Positions 14,243 to 21,400 of a DNA stretch of 24,543 nucleotides are shown one piece after another (the first letter of the stretch is position 1; the number at the start of each line of letters is the position of its first letter). Under the pieces are notes generated by a model that was given only the letters and a program-made list of their open reading frames with translations, was not told the DNA's origin and did no database searches. Source of the DNA: SIG607 sp045605385 (GTDB lineage: Bacteria; Bacillota; Clostridia; Oscillospirales; Acutalibacteraceae); assembly GCA_045605385.1 (NCBI GenBank), contig JAZUPW010000040.1, forward strand, positions 1-24,543, read 5' to 3'. A program made the position numbers and the translations under genes.

Positions 14243-15048
14243 TGAAATTTGTTCACGATGAATTAATAAAACAAGGATATAACTTGGTTTTTGAAGACCA
14301 CTTTGAAGGAGATTCTCTTAATAAAGATAATTGGCAAATTATTACAATGTGCCAGAATGGTAAAAACGGCCGCGAAGCCTGGAGAAAACCCGAAAACCTT
14401 AGTATAAAAGATTCAAAATTAACCATTACCGCACGTATTGAAGAAGACGGACGCTACACAAGCGGTATGATAAACACAAACAAAAAGTTTATGTATAAAT
14501 ACGGCTACCTTGAAATTAAGGCGCACCTACCAAAAGGCGGACCGGGTATATGGCCGGGTTTCTGGACACAATCAGTTTATAAAGGCGCTACCGTAAATAC
14601 TGAAATTGATATTTTTGAAATGTTCGGTGACGACAGTTATATTGCCTGCGCACTTCACGCTTGGTGGAATGATAAAGTGTATAATAAGCAACACCACATA
14701 GGTTATATGCACGGCGACTACGAAGATGCAAGAAAGCGTATTGAAGGCAAAAAGATGTCGGACGAGGAACATACAATAGGCTTTTTCTGGACTGAAGAGT
14801 GTATTGATTTTACGGTAGACGGTGAATCTTATTACCACACCTCAATTGATAATCCTTTAATGGCGCCTTTCCACGTACCGTTGTATATTATAATAAGTAT
14901 GGCTTTCGGTCTTCCTTTCTTAAACCAACCAAAAGAAGACAGAACCGAACCTATTGAATACGTTATAGACTATATTCGCCTTTATCAGGATGATAGCGGC
15001 AAATTGTACGACTTTAACGAAGACGGCAGTATAAAAGAACGCGAATAA
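14242..15048 (+). CDS. Glycoside hydrolase family 16 (beta-glucanase-like), cytosolic
   Basis: The 268-residue product has the GH16 jelly-roll signature EIDIFE (Glu121 nucleophile, Asp123, Glu126 acid/base), preceded by GIWPGFWTQ and followed by HAWWND. The typical start of the fold, NLVFEDHFEGDSLNKDNW, lies at residues 14-31, and the C-terminal IEYVIDYIRLYQ is the last core strand. Such enzymes cleave beta-1,3/1,4-glucans or related galactans; the exact substrate cannot be read here. The chain begins MKFVHDELIKQG with no signal peptide or anchor, so it should act on imported oligosaccharides or internal glycans. It overlaps the upstream inactive paralogue by one base (TAATG) with GGGGAGGG before it, so the two are translationally coupled. 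Confidence 0.9.
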   Translation: MKFVHDELIKQGYNLVFEDHFEGDSLNKDNWQIITMCQNGKNGREAWRKPENLSIKDSKLTITARIEEDGRYTSGMINTNKKFMYKYGYLEIKAHLPKGGPGIWPGFWTQSVYKGATVNTEIDIFEMFGDDSYIACALHAWWNDKVYNKQHHIGYMHGDYEDARKRIEGKKMSDEEHTIGFFWTEECIDFTVDGESYYHTSIDNPLMAPFHVPLYIIISMAFGLPFLNQPKEDRTEPIEYVIDYIRLYQDDSGKLYDFNEDGSIKERE

Positions 15049-15057
15049 CAATAATAA

Positions 15058-15096
15058 AGCGGAGCACAGTTTTAAACTGTGTTCCGCTGTTTTTTA
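15058..15096 (+). terminator. Terminator of the GH16 pair
   Basis: AGCGGAGCACAGTTT pairs with AACTGTGTTCCGCT (one G-T pair), and GTTTTTTATT follows on the plus strand. The convergent UPF0371 gene ends at 15097 and may share the hairpin. Confidence 0.9.
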
Positions 15097-16581
15097 TTAA
15101 TAATAAAGATTTTTGTTTCTGCGTATAGGTTCGCAAGTATAGTTTACACCTAATTTTTTAAGCACGTGTTCGTCGGTATCACAAAGCATAACCGAAGAAT
15201 GAAGTTCTGTTCCTCTTAAACGCTTAATCATATCAAGGGCTTTATCTGCCTGCGGATTTACCACAGCGCTGCTTGATAGAGCAATAAGCATTTCGTTAGA
15301 ATTAAGATGCGAAGTAGAAGAACGGAAAGTATCGCGTTTTAATTTAACAATAGGTTCTATAATAGACTGCGCCAAAAGCGGAACAGAATCATCAATATCT
15401 GCCATAACTTTCATTGCATTAAGAAGCGCCGCTGAAACACTGCCGAGCAAACTTGAACTTTTTCCTGTAACTATAACACCGTTATCAAGTTGTATTGCCA
15501 CAGCATGAGCATTTGCCTGTTCTGCTTTTTCAAGCGCGGGTTTTACAACAACGCGGTCGGTAGGAACTACCCCTGCCTGCTGCATTATTGATTCTGCTTT
15601 AATTACGGCAGATTCAGAAACCCTGCCCATTGTTTTATCGCACTTAACTTTATAATAGCGACGTATAATTTCATCCTTTGCCGCAGCGCATACTATTTCA
15701 TCGTCGAAAATACAGTTACCCGCCATATTAACGCCCATATCGGTTGGAGACTGATAAGGGCTAACGCCTAAAATCTGTTCAAGAATTGCTTTTAAAAGCG
15801 GGAATGCTTCAACATCGCGGTTATAGTTAACCGTCATTTCGCCGTATGCTTCCAAATGGAAGGGGTCTATCATATTAAGGTCGTTAAGGTCAGCCGTTGC
15901 AGCCTCATACGCCAGATTTACAGGATGTTTTAAAGGAAGATTCCATATTGGGAAAGTTTCAAACTTTGCATAGCCTGCGGTTATACCGCGTTTATGTTCG
16001 TGATAGAGCTGAGAAAGACAGGTGGCAAGTTTTCCGCTTCCCGGCCCCGGCGCGGTTACTATTACCAAAGGTTTTGTGGTTTCTATATATTCGTTACGTC
16101 CGTAACCTGCATCACTAACAATAAAGGGAATATTATTGGGGTAGCCGTCAATAGAATAATGCAGATAAACGTTAACACCCATATTATTAAGTTTTTTCTT
16201 AAAGACATCGGCAGAATACTGACCTGCATACTGAGTTACAACAACACTGCTGACAAAAAGTCCCATACTTCTGAAACTGTCTATAAGTCGTGTAACGTCG
16301 GTATCGTAAGAAATACCAAGGTCGCCGCGTATTTTATTCTTTTCAATATCATGCGCATTAATTGCAATAACCACTTCTGAGCAATCTTTAAGATGAAGCA
16401 ACATCTTCATTTTGCTGTCGGGTTCAAATCCAGGCAACACGCGTGAAGCGTGAAAATCGTCAAAAAGCTTTCCGCCAAGTTCCAAATAAAGTTTACCTTC
16501 AAACTTTTCTATTCGCTTCTGAATAAATTCAGATTGCAGCTTTAAATATTTTTCGTTATCAAAGCCAATTTTCTTCCCCAT
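15097..16581 (-). CDS. UPF0371 / DUF1846 family protein
   Basis: The 494-residue protein belongs to a family widely conserved in Firmicutes without a settled biochemical role. Recognisable segments are MGKKIGFDNEKYLKLQSEFI at the start, LYLELGGKLFDDFHASRVLPGFEPDSK, APGPGSGKLATCLSQLYHEHKRG (about residue 180-200, a glycine-rich loop that looks nucleotide-binding), and FETFPIWNLPLKHPVNLAYEAATADL. The ATG at 16581 is preferred over a GTG three codons upstream because the GTG lies inside the AGGTGG ribosome binding site (16592-16587). It has its own promoter at 16617-16645 and is divergent from tspO. The family assignment is strong; any enzymatic role is not shown by the sequence. Confidence 0.93.
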   Translation of the reverse strand: MGKKIGFDNEKYLKLQSEFIQKRIEKFEGKLYLELGGKLFDDFHASRVLPGFEPDSKMKMLLHLKDCSEVVIAINAHDIEKNKIRGDLGISYDTDVTRLIDSFRSMGLFVSSVVVTQYAGQYSADVFKKKLNNMGVNVYLHYSIDGYPNNIPFIVSDAGYGRNEYIETTKPLVIVTAPGPGSGKLATCLSQLYHEHKRGITAGYAKFETFPIWNLPLKHPVNLAYEAATADLNDLNMIDPFHLEAYGEMTVNYNRDVEAFPLLKAILEQILGVSPYQSPTDMGVNMAGNCIFDDEIVCAAAKDEIIRRYYKVKCDKTMGRVSESAVIKAESIMQQAGVVPTDRVVVKPALEKAEQANAHAVAIQLDNGVIVTGKSSSLLGSVSAALLNAMKVMADIDDSVPLLAQSIIEPIVKLKRDTFRSSTSHLNSNEMLIALSSSAVVNPQADKALDMIKRLRGTELHSSVMLCDTDEHVLKKLGVNYTCEPIRRNKNLYY

Positions 16582-16616
16582 AAAAACCACCTGTAAAATT
16601 TTAAAACTATAAAAAT

Positions 16617-16645
16617 ATTATACCTTAATTAAAAACTTTTTTCAA
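16617..16645 (-). promoter_or_regulatory. Sigma-A promoter of the UPF0371 gene
   Basis: On the minus strand: TTGAAA (16645-16640), 17-bp spacer, TATAAT (16622-16617), about 36 bases before the ATG. Confidence 0.82.
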
Positions 16646-16751
16646 CAAAAAGTAACATAAATTTTTAATAAAAATAAAATTATATTTTCTTTAACTTAAT
16701 TTAGTATTTTAATGCATAAACAAGCATAAAATTTTTATAGAGGTGAATTTT

Positions 16752-17225
16752 ATGCTAAAAAGAATAAAACCGTATATAATATCGGTTGCCATTGCACTTG
16801 CAGTGGGCGGACTTTCAGCGTTTTTTACACGAAACAATATGGATATCTACAGCACCATAAACACTCCGCCGCTTTCCCCGCCGTCTATATTATTCCCTAT
16901 TGTATGGACAATTCTTTATATTCTTATGGGAATAAGCGCAGCAATAGTTTATACCAACAAGGATAAACAGTATATTCCTGTTGTATCGGCGCTGTTTGTA
17001 TATGCTGTAAGCCTGTTTTTTAATTTCTGGTGGAGTATATTGTTTTTTAACGGAAGATTTTTTACTTTTGCTTTTGTGTGGTTACTTTTGCTTGACTTAA
17101 GCGTTATTGCAACCATAAAGCGATATATTCCCATTTCTAAACTTGCGGCATATTTGCAAATACCCTATTTAGTATGGGTACTATTTGCAACATATTTAAA
17201 CCTCGGTATTGCTGTTCTTAACTAA
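16752..17225 (+). CDS. tspO: TspO/MBR family membrane protein
   Basis: The 157-residue product has five predicted transmembrane helices, at about 7-25, 44-66, 76-95, 99-118 and 130-150, the usual TspO length and topology. The segment INTPPLSPPSILFPIVWTILYILMGISA matches the family pattern of a proline-rich loop followed by an aromatic TM2 with W..LY..MG. FNFWWSILFF in TM3 and the tryptophan in TM5 (LVWVLFATYLN) fit the porphyrin/cholesterol-binding fold. The ATG at 16752 is chosen over the GTG at 16743, which lies in the AGAGGTG ribosome binding site. Bacterial TspO binds or degrades porphyrins and responds to stress. Its last 30 bp overlap the convergent SDR gene. Confidence 0.93.
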   Translation: MLKRIKPYIISVAIALAVGGLSAFFTRNNMDIYSTINTPPLSPPSILFPIVWTILYILMGISAAIVYTNKDKQYIPVVSALFVYAVSLFFNFWWSILFFNGRFFTFAFVWLLLLDLSVIATIKRYIPISKLAAYLQIPYLVWVLFATYLNLGIAVLN

Positions 17226-18101
17226 AACGTTATTAAGTATTTCAAGCGAAGAAGAATAAATTTGTTCTTTTTCGGCAAGTGTAGCTGTTTTTAATTTACG
17301 AACAACGGGAGTTCCCCATATACCGAAAAGAAGCGGAGATAACCATTCGCCTTCTTTGGTGTTTTCAAAAACGCCTTTTAAAATATTAAGGGCGGCAACG
17401 TTTTTCTTCATAAATATAACTTTCATTGGATATTTTATAATTCTGAACAACCAATCGGGATAATGATTGGTAATAGAAGTAAAAGTTATTCCAGGGTGTG
17501 CAAGACTAAAAGAAACAGCGCTGTTTTTAAGAAGTTGTTCGTGATAAAACATTAGATATCGCTTTGAATTACCGTAAGAAAGCGCATCGCTTTTGTATGT
17601 TCTGCAGTCAATATCATTTATATTAGTCTTTAAGTAGTTATGCGCAATACTGCCCACAACCACTATTTTTCCGCCATTTTTTTCAAGTTGCGGCAAAAGT
17701 TTATTGGTAATATAAAGCGGAGAGACAAAATTTGTTTGAAAAACGTTTAAATATCCGCTACCAACTATTCTGCGCTCTATTGCATACACAGCCGCGTTAT
17801 GAATAATTATATCAATATCATAATTTTTAAGTTCACTGCACACTTTATCAACGTCGTTAATATTTTCAAAATCAGCATATAACAAAGTTACTTTTGCACC
17901 GTTATATTTTGTTATGATTTCATTTTTCAGCGACGTTGCCTTGCCTTCATTTCGGTTTATTAATATTAATTCGGCATTAAGATATGCTAAATAAAAACAA
18001 AGTTCTTTACCAAGCCCACCCGTTGCGCCTGTTATAACTATTTTTTTACCCTTTAGTGAGTAAGTATTCTTTTTTAACCAGTTTTTAATAAAAATATTCA
18101 T
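17196..18101 (-). CDS. Short-chain dehydrogenase/reductase (retinol-dehydrogenase-like)
   Basis: The 301-residue product has a Rossmann cofactor motif TGATGGLGKE starting at residue 24. It is followed by an acidic stretch at the end of beta-4 (LLYADFEN), the NAA motif in IIHNAAVYA, the catalytic serine in VVGSIAH, and the YGNSK tyrosine-lysine pair. INRNEG after beta-2, with Asn-Arg, suggests NADP(H) rather than NAD. The substrate is unknown; the layout with an extended C-terminus is that of RDH/WWOX-like SDRs. The ATG at 18101 has only a weak ribosome binding site (GAAAGCAGA), and a strong hairpin separates it from the kinase gene upstream. It may therefore be poorly expressed or read through from that gene. 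Its 3' end overlaps tspO tail to tail. Confidence 0.9.
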   Translation of the reverse strand: MNIFIKNWLKKNTYSLKGKKIVITGATGGLGKELCFYLAYLNAELILINRNEGKATSLKNEIITKYNGAKVTLLYADFENINDVDKVCSELKNYDIDIIIHNAAVYAIERRIVGSGYLNVFQTNFVSPLYITNKLLPQLEKNGGKIVVVGSIAHNYLKTNINDIDCRTYKSDALSYGNSKRYLMFYHEQLLKNSAVSFSLAHPGITFTSITNHYPDWLFRIIKYPMKVIFMKKNVAALNILKGVFENTKEGEWLSPLLFGIWGTPVVRKLKTATLAEKEQIYSSSLEILNNVLVKNSNTEV

Positions 18102-18129
18102 AAAACAATTCTGCTTTCAAAAGACGTTC

Positions 18130-18152
18130 ACCCCAAGCGCTACGCTTGGGGT
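18130..18152 (-). terminator. Very stable hairpin between the kinase and SDR genes
   Basis: ACCCCAAGCG (18130-18139) pairs perfectly with CGCTTGGGGT (18143-18152) around CTA. On the minus strand GAACGTCTTTTG follows, a weak U-tract, and AAAAAACACC precedes it. On the plus strand GGTGTTTTTT follows, so the better intrinsic terminator signal faces right, where no upstream plus-strand gene needs it. It is probably a partial terminator downstream of the kinase gene. Confidence 0.7.
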
Positions 18153-18161
18153 GGTGTTTTT

Positions 18162-18983
18162 TCAGTTTATAAGAAGATTCAGTGCGGTTTCAAATTTAAC
18201 ACCGTACCAATGTTCTTTATCGTCTATGGTATTTTCAATACATTTAACCGTAAAATCAGCGGCAGCGGCAGCAGCATCAAAGGTTTTATAACCTTTAAGC
18301 AAAAGTCCGACAAATGCCGAAGCATAAACGTCACCTGTTCCGTGACAACCTTTAGATATTTTTTTGTGCTTATAGTAAGATTTAACACCATTTTCAAGCA
18401 CAACAACGCCCGTTGAATCCTTATCATATCCAACGCCGGTAAGTATAACGGTTTTAGCGCCGTTTTTACTAAGCGCTTCAAGTAAGGAATCTATATACGC
18501 TTCATCATATTCTTCGCGGTAATCAATTCCCGTAATAAAACAGGCTTCGGTAATATTAGGCAGAATAATATCGGCAGAAAAACTTAATTTTTTCATTTCC
18601 TCAACATATTCCATATCAAAAGCGGGGTAAAGTTTTCCGTTATCCGCCATAGCGGGGTCAACAATACTCAGTCCCTCTGCCTTTTTTAGTTCTTTAAATA
18701 TGTTTTTAACATATTCTATTTGCTTTGTACTGCCCAAATATCCCGTATACACGGCATCAAAACTTATATTTTCTTTTTTCCAATGTTCTGCTATTGCAGG
18801 GATATCATCGGTAAGATCTCTTACAGTAAAGCCTGTAAAACCCGCCGTATGTGTTGAAAGCACGGCACTTGGCAAAATGCAGGTTTCCATACCGCATGCA
18901 GAAAGTATAGGAAGCGCCACGGTAAGCGAACACTGACCAACACAAGAAATATCCTGAATAGTTAATACTTTTTTATAAGACAT
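18162..18983 (-). CDS. pdxK: Pyridoxal/pyridoxamine kinase (PdxK/PdxY-like)
   Basis: The 273-residue product is a ribokinase-superfamily enzyme that phosphorylates B6 vitamers to feed PLP. The N-terminus (TIQDISCVGQCSLTVALPIL), the segment TGYLGSTKQIEYV and DPAMADNGKLY are typical of pyridoxal kinases. The anion hole and catalytic aspartate are in the C-terminal GCHGTGDVYASAFVGLLL. The middle has IILPNITEACFITG, matching the PN..E motif. ATG start with AAGGAAGG (18998-18991) seven bases upstream. It follows the XRE regulator gene by 23 bp, probably in the same transcript. Distinguishing pyridoxal from pyridoxamine preference is not possible from sequence. Confidence 0.88.
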   Translation of the reverse strand: MSYKKVLTIQDISCVGQCSLTVALPILSACGMETCILPSAVLSTHTAGFTGFTVRDLTDDIPAIAEHWKKENISFDAVYTGYLGSTKQIEYVKNIFKELKKAEGLSIVDPAMADNGKLYPAFDMEYVEEMKKLSFSADIILPNITEACFITGIDYREEYDEAYIDSLLEALSKNGAKTVILTGVGYDKDSTGVVVLENGVKSYYKHKKISKGCHGTGDVYASAFVGLLLKGYKTFDAAAAAADFTVKCIENTIDDKEHWYGVKFETALNLLIN

Positions 18984-19006
18984 TAATAATCCTTCCTTAA
19001 ACGAAA

Positions 19007-19627
19007 TTATTTACTTTTTTTAAAAGTTTTCTCTTTATAAGAAATTTTAGACCACGCCAAAATTATTGCCTGAGCAGGAACACCTATAATAAACAATTGC
19101 CAAAAACTGTTACCAAGCACAAGCAGTGTTAAATACACAGATAAAAGCAACGTCCACATAAGAATAGAAACGATTAAAAAATTACGTTTTTTGTTAAACC
19201 ATATTGAATTGAATATAAGCCATACTATCATTGAAAGCGGAACAGCATAAACAAAAACAAGCCAATGCATTGTTGAAACAATGGGCAGCATATCGGTTAC
19301 CGAAAAAATCCAGGTTGCAATAAATAACACGCCAAGCATACTTATAACGGTAATTATAACACGATTTTTTGTTTTCATTTTACGGGGTTGTTCTACTTCT
19401 TCGGTAATTTCGTTTACATCACAATGAACCAATGAATCAATAGTAACGCCGAATATTTCGGATATCTCAACAAGTACCGAAATATCAGGGAGTGATTCTC
19501 CCCTTTCCCATTTAGAAACCGCTTTATCTGAATAGTTAAGTTTTTGCGCAAGATCTATTTGAGTCATATTTGCTTCTACGCGAAGCTTTGCAATATTTCT
19601 TGCTATAACAAGTTTTAAATCTTTCAT
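19007..19627 (-). CDS. XRE-family transcriptional regulator with C-terminal membrane helices
   Basis: The product is 206 residues. Residues 1-65 form a classic helix-turn-helix (ARNIAKLRVEANMTQIDLAQKLNYSDKAVSKWERGESLPDISVLVEISEIFGVTIDSL). After a basic linker (PRKMKTKNR) come about four hydrophobic segments at roughly 88-106, 118-140, 146-170 and 172-192, and a basic tail (KEKTFKKSK). DNA binding from the membrane, or sensing through it, is implied. Such XRE-membrane fusions are common in Firmicutes, but their signals are mostly unknown. ATG start, AGAGGA site, promoter TTGATA-17-TATAAT at 19657-19685. It is the first gene of a likely operon with the pyridoxal kinase. Confidence 0.88.
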   Translation of the reverse strand: MKDLKLVIARNIAKLRVEANMTQIDLAQKLNYSDKAVSKWERGESLPDISVLVEISEIFGVTIDSLVHCDVNEITEEVEQPRKMKTKNRVIITVISMLGVLFIATWIFSVTDMLPIVSTMHWLVFVYAVPLSMIVWLIFNSIWFNKKRNFLIVSILMWTLLLSVYLTLLVLGNSFWQLFIIGVPAQAIILAWSKISYKEKTFKKSK

Positions 19628-19656
19628 TCTTTTTCCTCTGTTTAAATTTGGACTTT

Positions 19657-19685
19657 ATTATATCACGAAATTATCATCTTATCAA
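19657..19685 (-). promoter_or_regulatory. Sigma-A promoter of the XRE-kinase operon
   Basis: On the minus strand: TTGATA (19685-19680), 17-bp spacer, TATAAT (19662-19657), about 30 bases before the ATG. Confidence 0.83.
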
Positions 19686-19744
19686 GTACGCAAGAGTAAA
19701 TTTTTTGTAAAAACACCTACGCCTTATATTATGATGAGGCGCCC

Positions 19745-20021
19745 TAGCCAAAACATTTAAACCCGAACCAGCCTAAAAGGGCGGGTTTAAGGCGTATTTT
19801 GGCTCTTTGTCGCACATAGGCGATAGCCTTATGTGTTTCGAATCACCAAAATCCACTCATAAAACCGCACCTTTTAGGTCGGAGAATTTTGTGATTAAAG
19901 GATTTTCGGCGTGGTGCGACACAAAACGCAGCAAATCCTGACGGATTTGCGAGTATTTTAACATAGCCACAGCGTAAAATCCTTATCCCAAAATCTGATT
20001 CGGGTTTGAATGCTTTGGCTA
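19745..20021. mobile_element. MITE-like palindromic repeat, full copy (277 bp)
   Basis: Bounded by TA on each side. One end reads TAGCCAAAACATTTAAACCC and the other, on the opposite strand, TAGCCAAAGCATTCAAACCC; the 23-bp terminal inverted repeats differ at two positions. Inside are GCAAATCC-TGAC-GGATTTGC (19931-19950), a hairpin CACATAGGC-GATA-GCCTTATGTG (19813-19835) and a core flanked by CACCAAAATCC and GGATTTT. The copy at 24288-24543 is nearly identical but inverted. No open reading frame or transposase is present. It is the main content of the 525-bp gap between the XRE and transglutaminase genes. Confidence 0.8.
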
Positions 20022-20032
20022 ACGAAGCATTG

Positions 20033-20140
20033 CTTTAAAATGTGAAATTCAGGCGGCATTCTTTGTTAAAAACGCACAGTATGCGTTAGCATTACTGTGC
20101 GTTTTTTTCGTGACTTCCATCCTGAATTTTCATTTTAAAG
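20033..20140. repeat. Nested long palindrome around a terminator
   Basis: The outer arms at 20033-20053 and 20121-20140 are complementary with one mismatch and one indel (CTTTAAAATG... against ...CATTTTAAAG). Inside lies the perfect stem AAAAACGCACAGTA / TACTGTGCGTTTT (20068-20081 with 20093-20105). The outer part may be a separate repeat or an extended terminator. Confidence 0.6.
20068..20108 (-). terminator. Terminator downstream of the transglutaminase gene
   Basis: A 13- to 14-bp stem (ACGCACAGTA with TACTGTGCGT plus A/T pairs) with an 11-base loop. Runs of T follow on both strands, longest on the plus strand. The minus-strand lipoprotein gene ends at 20153 and is the obvious user. Confidence 0.8.
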
Positions 20141-20152
20141 TTCAGGTGTTTT

Positions 20153-21301
20153 TTACTTCTTTAATATATACAAAACTCTTCCGCTGTTTCCAACAAAATA
20201 AACAACTTCTCTTACGTTAGTTGCAATATTAAAAAACTTATTGTTATCAAAAAGTTCTTTAACCGCTTTTTGGCATTCTTCGGGCGAAGAATATTTTACA
20301 ACAGTATATCCGTTTATATATTGAAACGCATTTTGGCTGTTTATAATATTTTTTGTAGTGTTGTAATCGTATTCTTCATCGTCATAAAGTTGTTTTGTTA
20401 TATAAAAATCATATCCGTCACCGTTGCAAACAGGAACGCTTATATCTTCATTAAGTGTATGAGAATATGATATTTCTTCATCATTTACAAGAAAATACTC
20501 ATAACAGTTATATGCCGGTAATTCTTCGGTTGCTACAGCATCGTCCCAAGTAGTATCTACAAAATAAAATTCACCGCCAACTTTTAAAAAGTTCCATTGA
20601 TGCTGTGTATCGTCTTCGGTTGTTGTACCAAAAGCGTTACCGCAAAGAAAACCTAATTTTTGCATAATAAGTTGAAACGCTTTTGAATAACCGCTGCAAA
20701 TAGCCTTACCCTCCACCAAACAGCCGTAAGCGGTTTGCGCGTTATAAACGGTGTCTATTTCTTCATCAGAAGTAATAATATCCGCTACTACATCATCATA
20801 TTCTGTATTTTCAATTATATAATCATGTACATACTTTATTTTTTCGAAATCCGAAGAAAACTTATTTGCATTTTCCAGGATTTCTTCAACCTTTTTATCT
20901 AAGTCACTTTTCTTTATTTGAAGTTCCTCGTTTATTTCCATTGAAATAACCTTTAAATCCATCCCGCAAAGTTCTAAAAACGGTATAAAATCAAAGTATT
21001 CGTAAAGAGTATATTCGTAACCGTCTGAAAGCCAAAAAAGTTCGGGATGGTCGCCAATAAGGGCGTTATATGCTTTTAATACGTCATTTTCAGCAGCATC
21101 AAACAATTCGAACTTATTTGTAACATTTAACGCTTCTTTTAGCATTTCATCATATATATCCTGCTGTAAATAGGTCAGTTCGTTGTAGCAATAGTACATA
21201 GTGCCCGTTACCGAAACACCGTTTTTTTCTCTGAACGCGCAACCGCACAGCGAAGTTATTAAAAGTATTACTGTTAAAACTATTGCAAATAATTTCTTCA
21301 T
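20153..21301 (-). CDS. Transglutaminase-like domain lipoprotein
   Basis: The product is 382 residues. The N-terminus is a lipoprotein signal (KKLFAIVLTVILLITSLCGC), with the lipobox ending at Cys21, so the protein should sit on the outer face of the membrane. The transglutaminase-like core has Cys202 (GKAICSGYSKAFQ), His234 (QHQWNFLKV) and Asp249 (FYFVDTTWDD), the expected catalytic triad in the expected order. The upstream YVHDYIIENTEYD motif is also typical. Bacterial members are mostly cysteine proteases or cell-surface enzymes; the substrate is unknown. The C-terminal 90 residues after the core resemble no domain I know. ATG start with AAGGGGG and a good promoter at 21324-21352. Confidence 0.9.
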   Translation of the reverse strand: MKKLFAIVLTVILLITSLCGCAFREKNGVSVTGTMYYCYNELTYLQQDIYDEMLKEALNVTNKFELFDAAENDVLKAYNALIGDHPELFWLSDGYEYTLYEYFDFIPFLELCGMDLKVISMEINEELQIKKSDLDKKVEEILENANKFSSDFEKIKYVHDYIIENTEYDDVVADIITSDEEIDTVYNAQTAYGCLVEGKAICSGYSKAFQLIMQKLGFLCGNAFGTTTEDDTQHQWNFLKVGGEFYFVDTTWDDAVATEELPAYNCYEYFLVNDEEISYSHTLNEDISVPVCNGDGYDFYITKQLYDDEEYDYNTTKNIINSQNAFQYINGYTVVKYSSPEECQKAVKELFDNNKFFNIATNVREVVYFVGNSGRVLYILKK

Positions 21302-21323
21302 AGGTCTGCCCCCTTTTAATTAT

Positions 21324-21352
21324 ATTATATATGTATTCGGTCTTGCAGTCAA
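21324..21352 (-). promoter_or_regulatory. Sigma-A promoter of the transglutaminase gene
   Basis: On the minus strand: TTGACT (21352-21347), 17-bp spacer, TATAAT (21329-21324), about 23 bases before the ATG. Confidence 0.82.
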
Positions 21353-21359
21353 GAATAGC

Positions 21360-21398
21360 AAAAACAGTTTTACTTTAGGGTAAAGCAAAACTGTTTTT
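21360..21398 (-). terminator. Terminator of metY-metA
   Basis: AAAAACAGTTTT and CTTTA pair with TAAAG and AAAACTGTTTTT around GGG, with one mismatch. On the minus strand it ends ACTGTTTTTGC. The central TTAGGGTAAAGCAAA (21375-21389) is identical to the left end of the repeat in the parE-parC gap. Confidence 0.85.
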
Positions 21399-21400
21399 TA

